The translations under genes were made by a program, and so were the position numbers. The notes under the pieces were generated by a model. That model saw only the letters and a list, made by a program, of their open reading frames with translations, did no database searches and was not told the DNA's origin. Below are positions 22,582 through 30,508 of a stretch of DNA of 48,474 nt, piece after piece. Positions within the stretch are counted from its first letter, which is position 1. Each line of letters starts with the position of its first letter. The DNA comes from JBGLNJ01 sp964353405 (GTDB lineage: Bacteria > Chloroflexota > Anaerolineae > Fen-1058): positions 1-48,474 of the forward strand of contig CAYGWJ010000498.1 in NCBI GenBank assembly GCA_964353405.1. Reading direction: 5' to 3'.

Positions 22582-22947
22582 GCGCGCGCAAGTATCTGCT
22601 GGACGAGCACGTTAGCCCGCGCTTGCAGAAAGCCTTGCAACGCCACTCGCCTGATATGGTCGTGTGGCGCATGGGCGATCCAGGCGCTCCCCCTGCTTCA
22701 CAGCCCTGACCCTGAAATCCTGATTGGGTGTGAGGAACATGGCTTTTCGCTGGTCACCGACAACCGCGCTTCAATGCCAGTGCACTTGCGCGAGCACCTG
22801 GCTGCCGGGCGACACATCCCCGCTATTTTTATCCTGAACTCCGACCTCGGCATGGGCCAAACGATTGACGAGTTGATCCTCATCTGGGTCGCATCAGAGT
22901 CAGACGAGTATGCCGATCAGTTGAACTATTTGCCCCTCAGTTGGTAG
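22578..22947 (+). pseudogene. frameshifted DUF5615 PIN-like toxin (copy 2)
   Basis: The frame from ATG 22578 gives MSARKYLLDEHVSPRLQKAL and stops after 43 residues. Dropping one C from the CCCCC run at about 22690-22694 restores the homologous frame, PDPEILIGCEEHGFSLVTDN through to YLPLSW and TAG at 22947. The restored product is full length against copy 1. This is either real inactivation, slippage at the C-run, or a sequencing error. If real, the antitoxins of cassette 2 are left without an active partner. Confidence 0.85.
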
Positions 22948-23147
22948 TCATCGCGCGACGGATGGGAACGGATGCTAAAGCACGATGTAAACGAATGCGA
23001 TTCGCCAATCCGTTTACACCGCACGTCCGGCTTCGCCGTGCACAGTGCAGCGCAGGTGTCCGCTTCATATCAGTTGCCTTGCCGCGCGGTCAACGCGGCG
23101 CCCGCATAAAGCGATCAATTAATCGCAAGTTGTTCCTTTACGCCGCC

Positions 23148-23440
23148 TTACACGAGCGCGGGCTGGCTCTTGAGCGCAACACCCGCAATCTTGCTAAATT
23201 GCTTGACCCACGCATTGAGTTCTTCGACGGCTGCATCACGGTCTGCCGTCACTTGGGTCGCCGCGCTGAGGGCGGACTGGTGCGCCTTGTCCGCGTCGGA
23301 AAAGGCGTCGAGCGTGGCAAGGGCGGCGGTGAGGGTGGCCGCCGGGAAGCCATACGTGGCAAGCGTGGCTTGCTAGGCTTTCGTCTGCGCCATAGCGCAT
23401 GAGGCGCGGGCCTGCGTGATAAACTGCGGCTCCTTGTGGT
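23148..23440 (-). pseudogene. C-terminal remnant of an unknown helical protein
   Basis: On the minus strand, one frame reads ATYGFPAATLTAALATLDAF, then AHQSALSAATQVTADRDAAV and KQFSKIAGVALKSQPALV, stopping at 23148. The pattern resembles the end of an uncharacterised alpha-helical family seen in Chloroflexota and relatives. Upstream in the same frame there is a TAG at 23373-23375, and before it PQFITQARASCAMAQTKA looks like more of the same protein. No start is present, so this is a decayed gene between the TA cassettes and the HEPN/MNT pair. Confidence 0.5.
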
Positions 23441-23457
23441 CAAGTTGGAAACATGCC

Positions 23458-23853
23458 CTACTTGATATCTTGCTCAATCGCATGGTAAACTGCTTCGGCG
23501 GTTTGCAGGGCATGGCGGGCATCCGCCTCCACGACATCCGGCAGGTCGCCAGGATAACGCGCCTCCACAGCCCAAATGGTCAACTCGGCCAAATCGGGAA
23601 ATTCGGTTTTGACGCGCCAGCCTTCCGGCAGCAAGTTGCGCAGACGGTCAAGATCATGCGTGAAGGGGAATTCGATATCCAGCCAGACAAAGACAGCCTT
23701 GATCGCTTTTTCGGCGGCCTGCTGCGCCAGAAAGCATACCTGCCGGGGAAAATATTCCGGGTCACGCAAGAGGGCGCGGGCCGCGTTTAAATCGGAGCGG
23801 GCATAGGCCAGCCAGCGAGCGGCTTCAGGGGCGTTTGCTTCAGGCGCGTTCAT
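23458..23853 (-). CDS. HEPN-domain protein of a HEPN/MNT pair
   Basis: A 131-aa HEPN-domain protein. Typical elements: ARWLAYARSDLNAARALLRD, FLAQQAAEKAIKAVFVW and THDLDRLRNLLPEGW. HEPN proteins paired with MNT nucleotidyltransferases form type VII-like toxin-antitoxin systems in which HEPN is the RNase toxin. The canonical Rx4-6H RNase motif is not clear in this copy, so activity is uncertain. It starts at ATG 23853, overlapping the MNT stop by 14 bases; the two are coexpressed from upstream of 24169. Confidence 0.88.
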   Translation of the reverse strand: MNAPEANAPEAARWLAYARSDLNAARALLRDPEYFPRQVCFLAQQAAEKAIKAVFVWLDIEFPFTHDLDRLRNLLPEGWRVKTEFPDLAELTIWAVEARYPGDLPDVVEADARHALQTAEAVYHAIEQDIK

Positions 23854-24169
23854 AGGGCACTTTACCTTCACGCAGGGCGGGACGCAGCACGTGCCCGATG
23901 GTGTTCCCGCGCGCGGCGATTTCTTCGGGGGTGGTGACGACGATATCTTTGCTGACCGGCAGGCCATTAAGGGCGCGCATGATTTCCAGTGTGGCGCGGC
24001 GTTTGTCTTCCACGCGCGGCAAAACCACCAGCAGGTCGAGGTCGCTATCGGGGCGAGCCTGGCCGCGCGCCCACGAGCCGAACAGGATGATGCGCACCGG
24101 GTCAAATTGCCGCCGGATGCGCTCGATGGCTTCAGGCAGACATGCGGGTTGGACAAGTTGCGCGGTCAT
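23840..24169 (-). CDS. MNT-type nucleotidyltransferase of a HEPN/MNT pair
   Basis: A 109-aa minimal nucleotidyltransferase. The polymerase-beta signature is complete: IILFGSWARGQARPDSDLDL gives Gly-Ser and the two Asp ligands, and a third acidic residue is likely Asp or Glu in KDIVVTTPEE. In characterised pairs the MNT protein AMPylates the HEPN partner and so acts as the antitoxin. It is the first gene of the pair, with GAGAGG before the ATG. It lies next to an IS66 insertion, in line with a mobile defence zone. Confidence 0.9.
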   Translation of the reverse strand: MTAQLVQPACLPEAIERIRRQFDPVRIILFGSWARGQARPDSDLDLLVVLPRVEDKRRATLEIMRALNGLPVSKDIVVTTPEEIAARGNTIGHVLRPALREGKVPYERA

Positions 24170-24521
24170 GGGTTGATCCTCTCGGCCATCATTCTACACT
24201 ACAGTCAAGAGTATACAAAGGACGGCGGGATATGTCAATGAGTTGAGTAGCCTTGGCGCGGATGTTCCCTGACTTTGTGAGGTTGAGCGGTGGTCTTATG
24301 GGCGACTCCATGTCGGTCATTTTGGTGGTCGAGGAAGATTGCGCAGTATGACTTCGCTCCACATTAGCCAGCAAAGCAATAGAAAACATCCCCACAGGAT
24401 AACCATAGCCAAGATAGCAGCAGCAAATCCATACCGATTCGATACGCGGATGAATACCAGCTGGCTAAGATTATCATACTCATCACCTATTCCAACAATA
24501 TAGACGAGAACTAGCACAATG

Positions 24522-24529
24522 GTACAGAC
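24522..24529. repeat. 8-bp target duplication of the IS66 element (left copy)
   Basis: GTACAGAC directly abuts the left inverted repeat; the identical octamer abuts the right end at 26087-26094. Eight bases is the usual IS66-family duplication. Confidence 0.92.
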
Positions 24530-26086
24530 GTACATGTTTAGCGTCTGACCGCCAATAGTCAAGGGTCAAAAAGCCCCAATGAAACAGGCGCAATGACAAT
24601 AGACAGCGCACCGTGATGCGCCTATACTCAATGTTGATGAACGACACGACACCGACTCCCCAGAACACACCGCCAGATTGGAGAGACCAACGGATTGCAG
24701 AGTTGGAATCCGAGTTGGCGAAAGAACGCGCCATCAGCCAAGCGTTGCGCGAGCGGGTGCAGCAACTGGAAGCGGACCTGGCGGTCTTGAAACAGACGGG
24801 CAAGCGTCAAGCCACTCCCTTTGCCCGACGGACACACGTGGCAGAGCCGAAGCGTCCGGGGCGCAAAGCGGGGCAAGGCCCTTTTGCCCACCGTCCCAAG
24901 CCAGAGCCAGAGCAAGTGAAAGAGACCCAAGACGCGCCCTTGTCGGGATGTCCAGAGTGCGGTGGCACATTGACCGACCTGAAAGACCACGAACAATTCG
25001 TGGTGGATATTCCGCCGGTTCAACCGGTGGTCACGCGCTATGTGACCCACAGTGGCTACTGTGCGAAGTGCGGCAAGCGTGTCCGGTCGCACCATCCGGA
25101 GCAGACGTCGGAAGCGACTGGGGCGGCGGGCGTGGTGGTGGGGCCGCGCGCGAAAGCTTTGGCGGCGGACCTGAAGCATCGGATGGGGGCTTCCTACGGC
25201 AAGGTGTGCGAAGTCCTCAATGATGCATTTGGTTTGAAGGTCACGCGCAGTGGCTGGTGTCAAGCCGATCAACGGTTGGCCGAACAAGCTCGCCCAGTTT
25301 ACGAAGAATTGATCGAAGCCTTGCGCGAGTGCGCCGTGGTGCATAGCGACGAGACCGGCTGGCGGATTGGCCTGCTGTCGGCGTGGCTGTGGGTGTTCAC
25401 CAATCAGCACATCACGGTGTATGCCATTCGAGAGAGCCGGGGGCATGAAGTGGTCGTGGAGATTCTTGGGCAGACTTTCAAAGGCATCCTGGTCTCGGAC
25501 TGCTTCTTGGCCTATGATGACAAGGCCTTGCGGGACTGGCTCAAGCAAAAATGTGTCGGCCACTTACTGCGCAACCTCCACGAACTGGAAGAGACCAAAA
25601 CCGGTGGAGCCGTCCGGTTTGCCCGAGACGTCACCGCCTTGTTGCGTCACGCTTTGGCCCTCAAAGCCGAGAAGCCGAACCTCTCGCCCGACCTTTTTGC
25701 CCAACGGGCCGCAACCTTGGAAGCCGAGTTGGATGCATTGATTGACCCGCAGCGGCGGCTGACCGATCCCGACAATGTCCGCCTGGCCAAACGCTTGCGC
25801 AAACAGCGCCCCCATGTGTTGCGCTTCCTGTACGTCGATGAGTTGGACGCCACCAACAACCAAGCCGAACGCCAACTGCGGCCCGGCGTGATCACCCGCA
25901 AGACGTCGGGATGCAACCGCACCGACGGCGGTGCAGAAGCCCATTCGATCTTGGGCAGTGTCTTGGCAACCTGTCATCAGCAAGCGATCCCTATCCTCGA
26001 CTACTTGGTCAAGCTGCAGCAATACGGCGGGAAGCCCCTTGCGCTGGCCCGCCCGCGTCAGCTGCCGCTTGACGCTAAACATGTAC
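24530..26086 (+). mobile_element. complete IS66-family insertion sequence, 1557 bp
   Basis: The ends are 16-base perfect inverted repeats, GTACATGTTTAGCGTC at the left and its reverse complement at the right. GTACAGAC is duplicated on both sides (24522-24529 and 26087-26094). The element carries a single transposase gene and no tnpA/tnpB accessory genes, as in the single-gene IS66 subgroup (ISBst12-like). It interrupts the membrane-protein gene at 24317-26193. All parts look intact, so it may still move. Confidence 0.93.
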
Positions 26087-26097
26087 GTACAGACTAA
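24613..26097 (+). CDS. IS66-family transposase
   Basis: A 494-aa transposase with all the expected blocks. These are an N-terminal coiled coil (IAELESELAKERAISQALRE), a linker with basic residues, a zinc finger (SGCPECGGTL, SGYCAKCGKRVRSHHPEQT) and a catalytic DDE core: VVHSDETGWRIG, GILVSDCFLAYDD and DATNNQAERQLRP, with Glu in the last. The exact start is uncertain because ATGs at 24616, 24634 and 24637 are all in frame. The frame passes through the right inverted repeat and the target duplication and stops at TAA 26095-26097 in host DNA, so the element does not encode its own stop codon. Confidence 0.93.
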   Translation: MMRLYSMLMNDTTPTPQNTPPDWRDQRIAELESELAKERAISQALRERVQQLEADLAVLKQTGKRQATPFARRTHVAEPKRPGRKAGQGPFAHRPKPEPEQVKETQDAPLSGCPECGGTLTDLKDHEQFVVDIPPVQPVVTRYVTHSGYCAKCGKRVRSHHPEQTSEATGAAGVVVGPRAKALAADLKHRMGASYGKVCEVLNDAFGLKVTRSGWCQADQRLAEQARPVYEELIEALRECAVVHSDETGWRIGLLSAWLWVFTNQHITVYAIRESRGHEVVVEILGQTFKGILVSDCFLAYDDKALRDWLKQKCVGHLLRNLHELEETKTGGAVRFARDVTALLRHALALKAEKPNLSPDLFAQRAATLEAELDALIDPQRRLTDPDNVRLAKRLRKQRPHVLRFLYVDELDATNNQAERQLRPGVITRKTSGCNRTDGGAEAHSILGSVLATCHQQAIPILDYLVKLQQYGGKPLALARPRQLPLDAKHVRTD

Positions 26098-26318
26098 TCT
26101 AGTTAGAAAGCCACCCCACCCAAAAGCGCTTATTCCAGTTGTGCTATATTGACACAAAAGAGCAAACAATAATATGCATATCACGTACCACATTTTCTTC
26201 CCCCTCTCGTCAATACATGGGAAACGACGTAGCATGGGCAGAAACACTCTCCCTTCCCCTCTCAGTCTCTCAGAGGGGAAGGGGTTACCCTCACAAAGCC
26301 TTTCGTGTGATTCGTGGA

Positions 26319-26540
26319 TCAAATCCCCAACCCTTGCCTTCTCTCCTTAATCGCCGCCACCAGCTTGCCCGCCGCTACCTTGGGATCCGGCTCGACGATG
26401 AAATATCCGCCGAGCAAATCCTTGGCCGTCTGCGTGAGCACCTGCACCACCAGCGGGCTGCCGGTCACGGGTGGGACAACGCCCACATGCCGGACGCCGC
26501 TTTCTCCATCACTGCTTCGGGTTCGGTCACCACGGAACAA
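26319..26540 (-). pseudogene. duplicated 3' fragment of cooS
   Basis: The minus-strand frame ends with VGVVPPVTGSPLVVQVLTQT and then KDLLGGYFIVEPDPKVAAGK through RRQGLGI and a stop. This is nearly identical to the last 55 residues of CooS encoded at 28608. The part just upstream (frame VVTEPEAVMEKAASGM) matches the preceding CooS segment with a small deletion and a shifted frame. With the intact gene it flanks the beta-helix gene, in the same orientation. The remainder of 26197-26318 holds only a C-rich hairpin (CTTCCCCTCT/AGAGGGGAAG) at about 26253-26283. Confidence 0.88.
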
Positions 26541-26542
26541 CG

Positions 26543-28477
26543 TCAGTTGTCTCGCAGCACCACCGGCAAATACACTCGCCGCAGACTGTTGACCTCATTC
26601 GAATACCAGCTCTCGCGCCCCTGATCGTCATAGGTCGTAACGGTGATGTAATGGATTTCGTTGCCCAACCCAGACAAAGTGTAGCTGGTCACATTGCCCA
26701 CGACGATGGGTGAATTGCCCTGCGCCGCTCCGGTGCCGTTGTAGGGCGGGCCAGGAGCATCGTTGTCATAGTAAACCTTGTAGCGATAGCCCGTGGTCGT
26801 GCTGGGGATGGCATCCCAAGAAAGAGCAGCATAACCGCTGGCAAAATTCGCCTGCAGGTTTCCAGGCGGCGGCACGGGAGCGGTAGAAGCAGGGTCTTGC
26901 AAGTAGGGAATATAGAGGAACTTGGCCCGGTTGGCATCGTCGTACCCATCGTAGATGTGAGCCGAGATATCGGCATCCACGACAGTGCCCCAGTAATTGT
27001 ATGTCCCGCTGATGTCATAGTAGTGAGAAGATAACACTACGACATCATAGTTAGAGTTGCCATAGAGGTTGTTGTCGTGCACGTGAGGTGTGCCATTGAC
27101 TGCCAGCCCGCCGATGATGCCCGTCGGTGAGACGGTGGTGTTGCCGACAATCGTGTTATCGAACAAGTCCGCAGCACTGTACACCCCTGAACCCTGCCTG
27201 GTTGCACTGTTGTCTACAACTGTGTTACTGATCACCCGTGACATAATTATGTCTGACCCCTGGGCGGCGTAGATACCACCTCCATAGCCACCGGAGCCAT
27301 CTGCGTCGGTAGCCGAGTTGCCAGTGACGATGTTGCTGTCTACGCTGCCATATTCGATATAGATGCCGCCGCCACCGCCGCCATAGACGGCGTCAGCCTT
27401 GCTCCTATTGCCGCTGACCAGATTATTGCTTATCGTGCTGAAATCGCCGTAAATGCCGCCGCCTAAGCGGCCCAAGTTGCCCATGACGACATTATTGCTC
27501 ACAGTGCAATTCCATTCAGAGTAAATGCCACCGCCCCTGCCGCCATTGTTGCCAGTGACTGTGTTGTCGCTCACCACGGTGTAGCTGGTGGCGTAGATGC
27601 CGCCGCCATAGAGAGCCGAGTTGCCGCTGATGGTGTTATGGCTCACACTCTGACTGTCGGAGGCACAGATACCGCCGCCGTCACGAACTGACGAATTGCC
27701 GATGACGATGTTATGACTCACGGTGCTGTAAGAAGCAGAGATACCACCGCAACTGCCCGCGCTCGAGTTGCCGATGACGGTATTGCTCAATACCAAGCTG
27801 TTCGTGGCGTGAATCCCACCGCCGCCATTAAAATAGTTGCTTTCCGTGTTTGTATTGCCCGTAATGGTGTTGTTACTGACCACAGCCGGGATCGGATTCA
27901 GGGATTCCTCATCGCCAGCGGCGACACGTATCCCTCGACATGCATTGTTCCGCACCGTGCAGTGATCTACAAACGGCGCTGCACTGGGAGCATGAATGGC
28001 GCTTTCCACGCCGCTGCCTCCCCATTCCACTGCGCAGTACTGTAGCACACTGCCGCTCTGATAGTTGCCGCTGGCATCGAAAGTGGCATCTGTGCTGCCG
28101 TCAGTAAAGTAGATATTGCCCCAATCCCCCTTTTGCGGACTGGGTTGGTTGGACGTGAACGTGACCCAGTTGCCAACAGTGCCTCGCGCGATCAGTGTGC
28201 CGTCCACCTGCAAGATTCTGTCCTTGTTGAACCTGACGACTACGCCAGGCTCAATGGTGAGCGTTACACCTGCTGTTACCTGCACATTGGAAGTCACGAC
28301 GTAAGGACTGTCCACCAACGTCCAATGGGTGTCGAAGATGATAGGGCCGCCAACATCGGTGTAAGTTGGAGATGCGCGTACGCTGGTGCTTAATGCCGGC
28401 GTTAGCAATAGCACCAGCGAGGCTGATGCAACCAGGGAGCGGAGTCTTTTGTTGTGCGTGACATGATTGGCAAACAT
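26543..28477 (-). CDS. secreted right-handed beta-helix protein with C-terminal Fn3-like domain
   Basis: A 644-aa protein from ATG 28477, with AGGAG 8 bases upstream; longer in-frame starts would put the signal peptide inside. Residues 10-35 are a signal peptide (LVASASLVLLLTPALSTSVR). Residues about 40-470 form a parallel beta-helix with many NosD/PbH1-type coils rich in 'NxIxGNS' and 'GGGIYA' turns (VSHNTISGNSALYGGGIYA). A fibronectin-III-like module follows (GYRYKVYYDND, YTLSGLGNEIHYITVTTYDD). The last residues RRVYLPVVLRDN match a tail common on Chloroflexota secreted proteins. It is probably a surface adhesin or polysaccharide-active protein. Confidence 0.87.
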   Translation of the reverse strand: MFANHVTHNKRLRSLVASASLVLLLTPALSTSVRASPTYTDVGGPIIFDTHWTLVDSPYVVTSNVQVTAGVTLTIEPGVVVRFNKDRILQVDGTLIARGTVGNWVTFTSNQPSPQKGDWGNIYFTDGSTDATFDASGNYQSGSVLQYCAVEWGGSGVESAIHAPSAAPFVDHCTVRNNACRGIRVAAGDEESLNPIPAVVSNNTITGNTNTESNYFNGGGGIHATNSLVLSNTVIGNSSAGSCGGISASYSTVSHNIVIGNSSVRDGGGICASDSQSVSHNTISGNSALYGGGIYATSYTVVSDNTVTGNNGGRGGGIYSEWNCTVSNNVVMGNLGRLGGGIYGDFSTISNNLVSGNRSKADAVYGGGGGGIYIEYGSVDSNIVTGNSATDADGSGGYGGGIYAAQGSDIIMSRVISNTVVDNSATRQGSGVYSAADLFDNTIVGNTTVSPTGIIGGLAVNGTPHVHDNNLYGNSNYDVVVLSSHYYDISGTYNYWGTVVDADISAHIYDGYDDANRAKFLYIPYLQDPASTAPVPPPGNLQANFASGYAALSWDAIPSTTTGYRYKVYYDNDAPGPPYNGTGAAQGNSPIVVGNVTSYTLSGLGNEIHYITVTTYDDQGRESWYSNEVNSLRRVYLPVVLRDN

Positions 28478-28543
28478 TGATCTCACTCCTATAAGGCAGG
28501 TCATCCCACTCAGAGCATGACCTCTCCTCATCCCCTGCCCCTT

Positions 28544-28575
28544 CTCCTCTCCGTGGTGGAGAGGAGAAGGGGAAT
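28544..28575. terminator. hairpin between cooS and the beta-helix gene
   Basis: CCCCTTCTCCTCTCC and GGAGAGGAGAAGGGG pair around a short GTGGT-containing loop. There is no clear T-run on the cooS side, so it may be a repeat-type hairpin or a weak terminator for cooS. A similar C-rich hairpin follows the cooS duplicate at 26253-26283. Confidence 0.5.
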
Positions 28576-28607
28576 ACATCAGAAACGTCTTGGTGTCCCT
28601 TCTTGGC

Positions 28608-30506
28608 TCAAATCCCCAACCCTTGCCGTCTCTCCTTGATCGCCGCCACCAGCTTGCCCGCCGCCGCCTTGGGGTCAGGCTCGACGATGAAATAGCCGCC
28701 CAGCAAATCCTTGACCGTCTGCGTGAGCACCTGCACCACGAGCGGGCTGCCGGTCACGGGCGGCACCACGCCCACGTGCGTGGGCAGGCCCATCGCCACG
28801 GCCCACGTGCCGATGGACACGGCCTTCTCCATGGCCGCCTCGGGGGCCGTCGCCACCACGGGCAACTGGCTCACGTCCACGCCCAGCTTGTTCGCAATCG
28901 CCGTGGCGATGCTCGCCGCGCGCGTGTTATCCACACACGAGCCGGTGTGCAGCGCCATCGGCAGCGGCGCGTTCAGCCCCGCCGCGTTGCCGAGCGCCGT
29001 CAGCACAGCCTTGAGTCCGGGACCGGCATATTTGTTCGTCGCGTCCGGCGTGAGGAGTCCGTGCCGCGCGAACGCGCCTGCGCCACAGCCGGTGCACAAG
29101 ATCAACACATTCTGCGCCACCAGCTCTTTGACCAGCGTGACAAACATCTTGTCCTGCGTGATCTTGACGTCGTTGCACCCGGCAAACAGGCACACGCCCA
29201 GGATGTTGCCATTGACAATGTTATCAATCAGCGGCTTTAATGGATCGTCAGGATTGACGAGCGCCAGCACCTTGACGATGGCCTCGGCGGACATGCCCGC
29301 CATCGCGTCGTTGCGCACGGGCGGGATGTTGACCTTGGCCGGGTCGCGCTTCTTGAAGGCTTCAATCGCCAGCCGGATGACCTCGCGCGCTTTTTCACCC
29401 GCATGCTTTTCGTCGAACTCGATGTGCGTTGCGCCGGGAATCTTGGCGATGGACATGGTGGTGATGATGGCCGTGTGATACTTTTTGGCCACTTCCGGCA
29501 GGCTGGGCATGACACACTGATAGTCCACTATGGCGGCGTCGAGCGCGCCCGTGACGATGGCGAGCTCCTGCGAAAGCGAGTTGGTGGCATACGGAATACC
29601 ATGCCGCATCATCACCTCGTGGCCCGTGCAGCAGATGCCCACCAGGTTGATGCCCTCCGCTGCGCCTGCCGCCTGCGCTTCGGCCTTCATCCCCATCGCT
29701 TCGGCCACGATCATTTCGCTGAGCACCGGGTTGTGACCGTGCACGGCGATGTTGACAGCATTCTCTTTGAGCACGCCCAGGTTCGCGCTCGCCATCACCG
29801 GCGCGGGCGTGCCGAACAAAATGTCCGAAAGATCGGTGCCCAGGTACATGCCGGTATAGTCGCTCAACGAGCACTTGATCGCGCCCAGCAAGATATTGAC
29901 CGGGTCGGCGTCCACGCCGTTTGTCGTGCGGTGCATCATTTCAGCCACCGTCGAGTCCAGCCCTTGCGGGATGAGGCCTAACTGTTGAAACTTGGCCATG
30001 CGGCCCGGGGTGATCGTCGTCTTGAGCCAGACGGGCGGCTCTTCGCGCTCAGAAAATTCCGCCAGGGCCAGCTTGGCTAATTCACCCGCCAACTGCTCGT
30101 CGCTCTTGCCATCGCGGGCGATGCCCACACGGTCGAGCACCTTGTAGAACTTATCCTTGTCCTTGATACAGTAGTCAGGCGCTTCGCCTCGACTGTACTT
30201 GAGCATTGTATGCGCCAGGTGCTTGGCATGCGCCGAGTGCGACGCTGTGCCGGCGGCGATGCTGCGCGCAAGCCCGCGCGCCACAATCGTGTCGGCTGTC
30301 GCGCCGCAGATACCGACCTTGGGGCCGGTCACACCAAACGGGTCGATCCGGCATGGGCCTTGCAAGCAGTGACGGCAGCACAAGCCGGTCTCACCAAAGC
30401 CGCACTGCGGCAGTTGCGCTTCGTAGCGATCCCACGTCGTGGTAATGCCGGCGGCCTGCGCCGCCTTGATCATCAAAATCGAATCGGGACTGATCGAGCG
30501 TTCCAT
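28608..30506 (-). CDS. cooS: Ni-Fe carbon monoxide dehydrogenase catalytic subunit
   Basis: A 632-aa monofunctional CODH that interconverts CO and CO2 at the Ni-Fe-S C-cluster. All cluster ligands expected from Carboxydothermus CooS are present: D-cluster Cys35 and Cys43, B-cluster Cys44, Cys47, Cys52 and Cys67 (CGFGETGLCCRHCLQGPC, GICGA). C-cluster His258 (VHGHNP), Cys293 (GICCTGHE), Cys331 (DYQCVMP), Cys444 (FAGCND), Cys474 (CTGCGAG) and Cys524 (GSCVDN) are also present. AGGAGG lies 7 bases before the ATG. It is 2 bases from the cooF-like gene and so in one operon with it. No acetyl-CoA synthase, hydrogenase or cooC maturation gene is in the window. Confidence 0.96.
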   Translation of the reverse strand: MERSISPDSILMIKAAQAAGITTTWDRYEAQLPQCGFGETGLCCRHCLQGPCRIDPFGVTGPKVGICGATADTIVARGLARSIAAGTASHSAHAKHLAHTMLKYSRGEAPDYCIKDKDKFYKVLDRVGIARDGKSDEQLAGELAKLALAEFSEREEPPVWLKTTITPGRMAKFQQLGLIPQGLDSTVAEMMHRTTNGVDADPVNILLGAIKCSLSDYTGMYLGTDLSDILFGTPAPVMASANLGVLKENAVNIAVHGHNPVLSEMIVAEAMGMKAEAQAAGAAEGINLVGICCTGHEVMMRHGIPYATNSLSQELAIVTGALDAAIVDYQCVMPSLPEVAKKYHTAIITTMSIAKIPGATHIEFDEKHAGEKAREVIRLAIEAFKKRDPAKVNIPPVRNDAMAGMSAEAIVKVLALVNPDDPLKPLIDNIVNGNILGVCLFAGCNDVKITQDKMFVTLVKELVAQNVLILCTGCGAGAFARHGLLTPDATNKYAGPGLKAVLTALGNAAGLNAPLPMALHTGSCVDNTRAASIATAIANKLGVDVSQLPVVATAPEAAMEKAVSIGTWAVAMGLPTHVGVVPPVTGSPLVVQVLTQTVKDLLGGYFIVEPDPKAAAGKLVAAIKERRQGLGI

Positions 30507-30508
30507 TG

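Larger units (their letters stand above)
20650..22947 (+). repeat. tandem duplication of a three-gene DUF433/DUF433/DUF5615 cassette
   Basis: Copy 1 covers 20680-21578 and copy 2 covers 21804-22947. Both have the same gene order, the same overlaps (ATGA between second and third gene) and related upstream sequence. Downstream flanks are also alike (both include TTGCCGCGCGGTCAA, near 21721 and 23084). The copies have diverged to about 60-75% protein identity by eye, so the duplication is old or one copy was acquired separately. Confidence 0.8.
24317..26193 (-). pseudogene. small membrane-protein gene split by IS66 insertion
   Basis: Removing the element (24530-26086) and one copy of the 8-base duplication joins two minus-strand pieces in frame: 26193-26087 (MWYVICILLFALLCQYSTTG through FLTRLVC) and 24521-24317 (TIVLVLVYIVGIGDEYDNLS through ILRNLPRPPK). 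The rebuilt protein has 103 aa and about three membrane helices. GGGGGAAG precedes the ATG at 26193. The family is not recognised. The intact frame on both sides suggests that the insertion is recent. Confidence 0.8.

Noticed and set aside
27100..27880. regularly spaced repeats that look array-like
   Set aside because: They are the coding sequence of beta-helix coils (N-T-I-x-G-N-S and GGGIYA), not CRISPR repeats with unique spacers.
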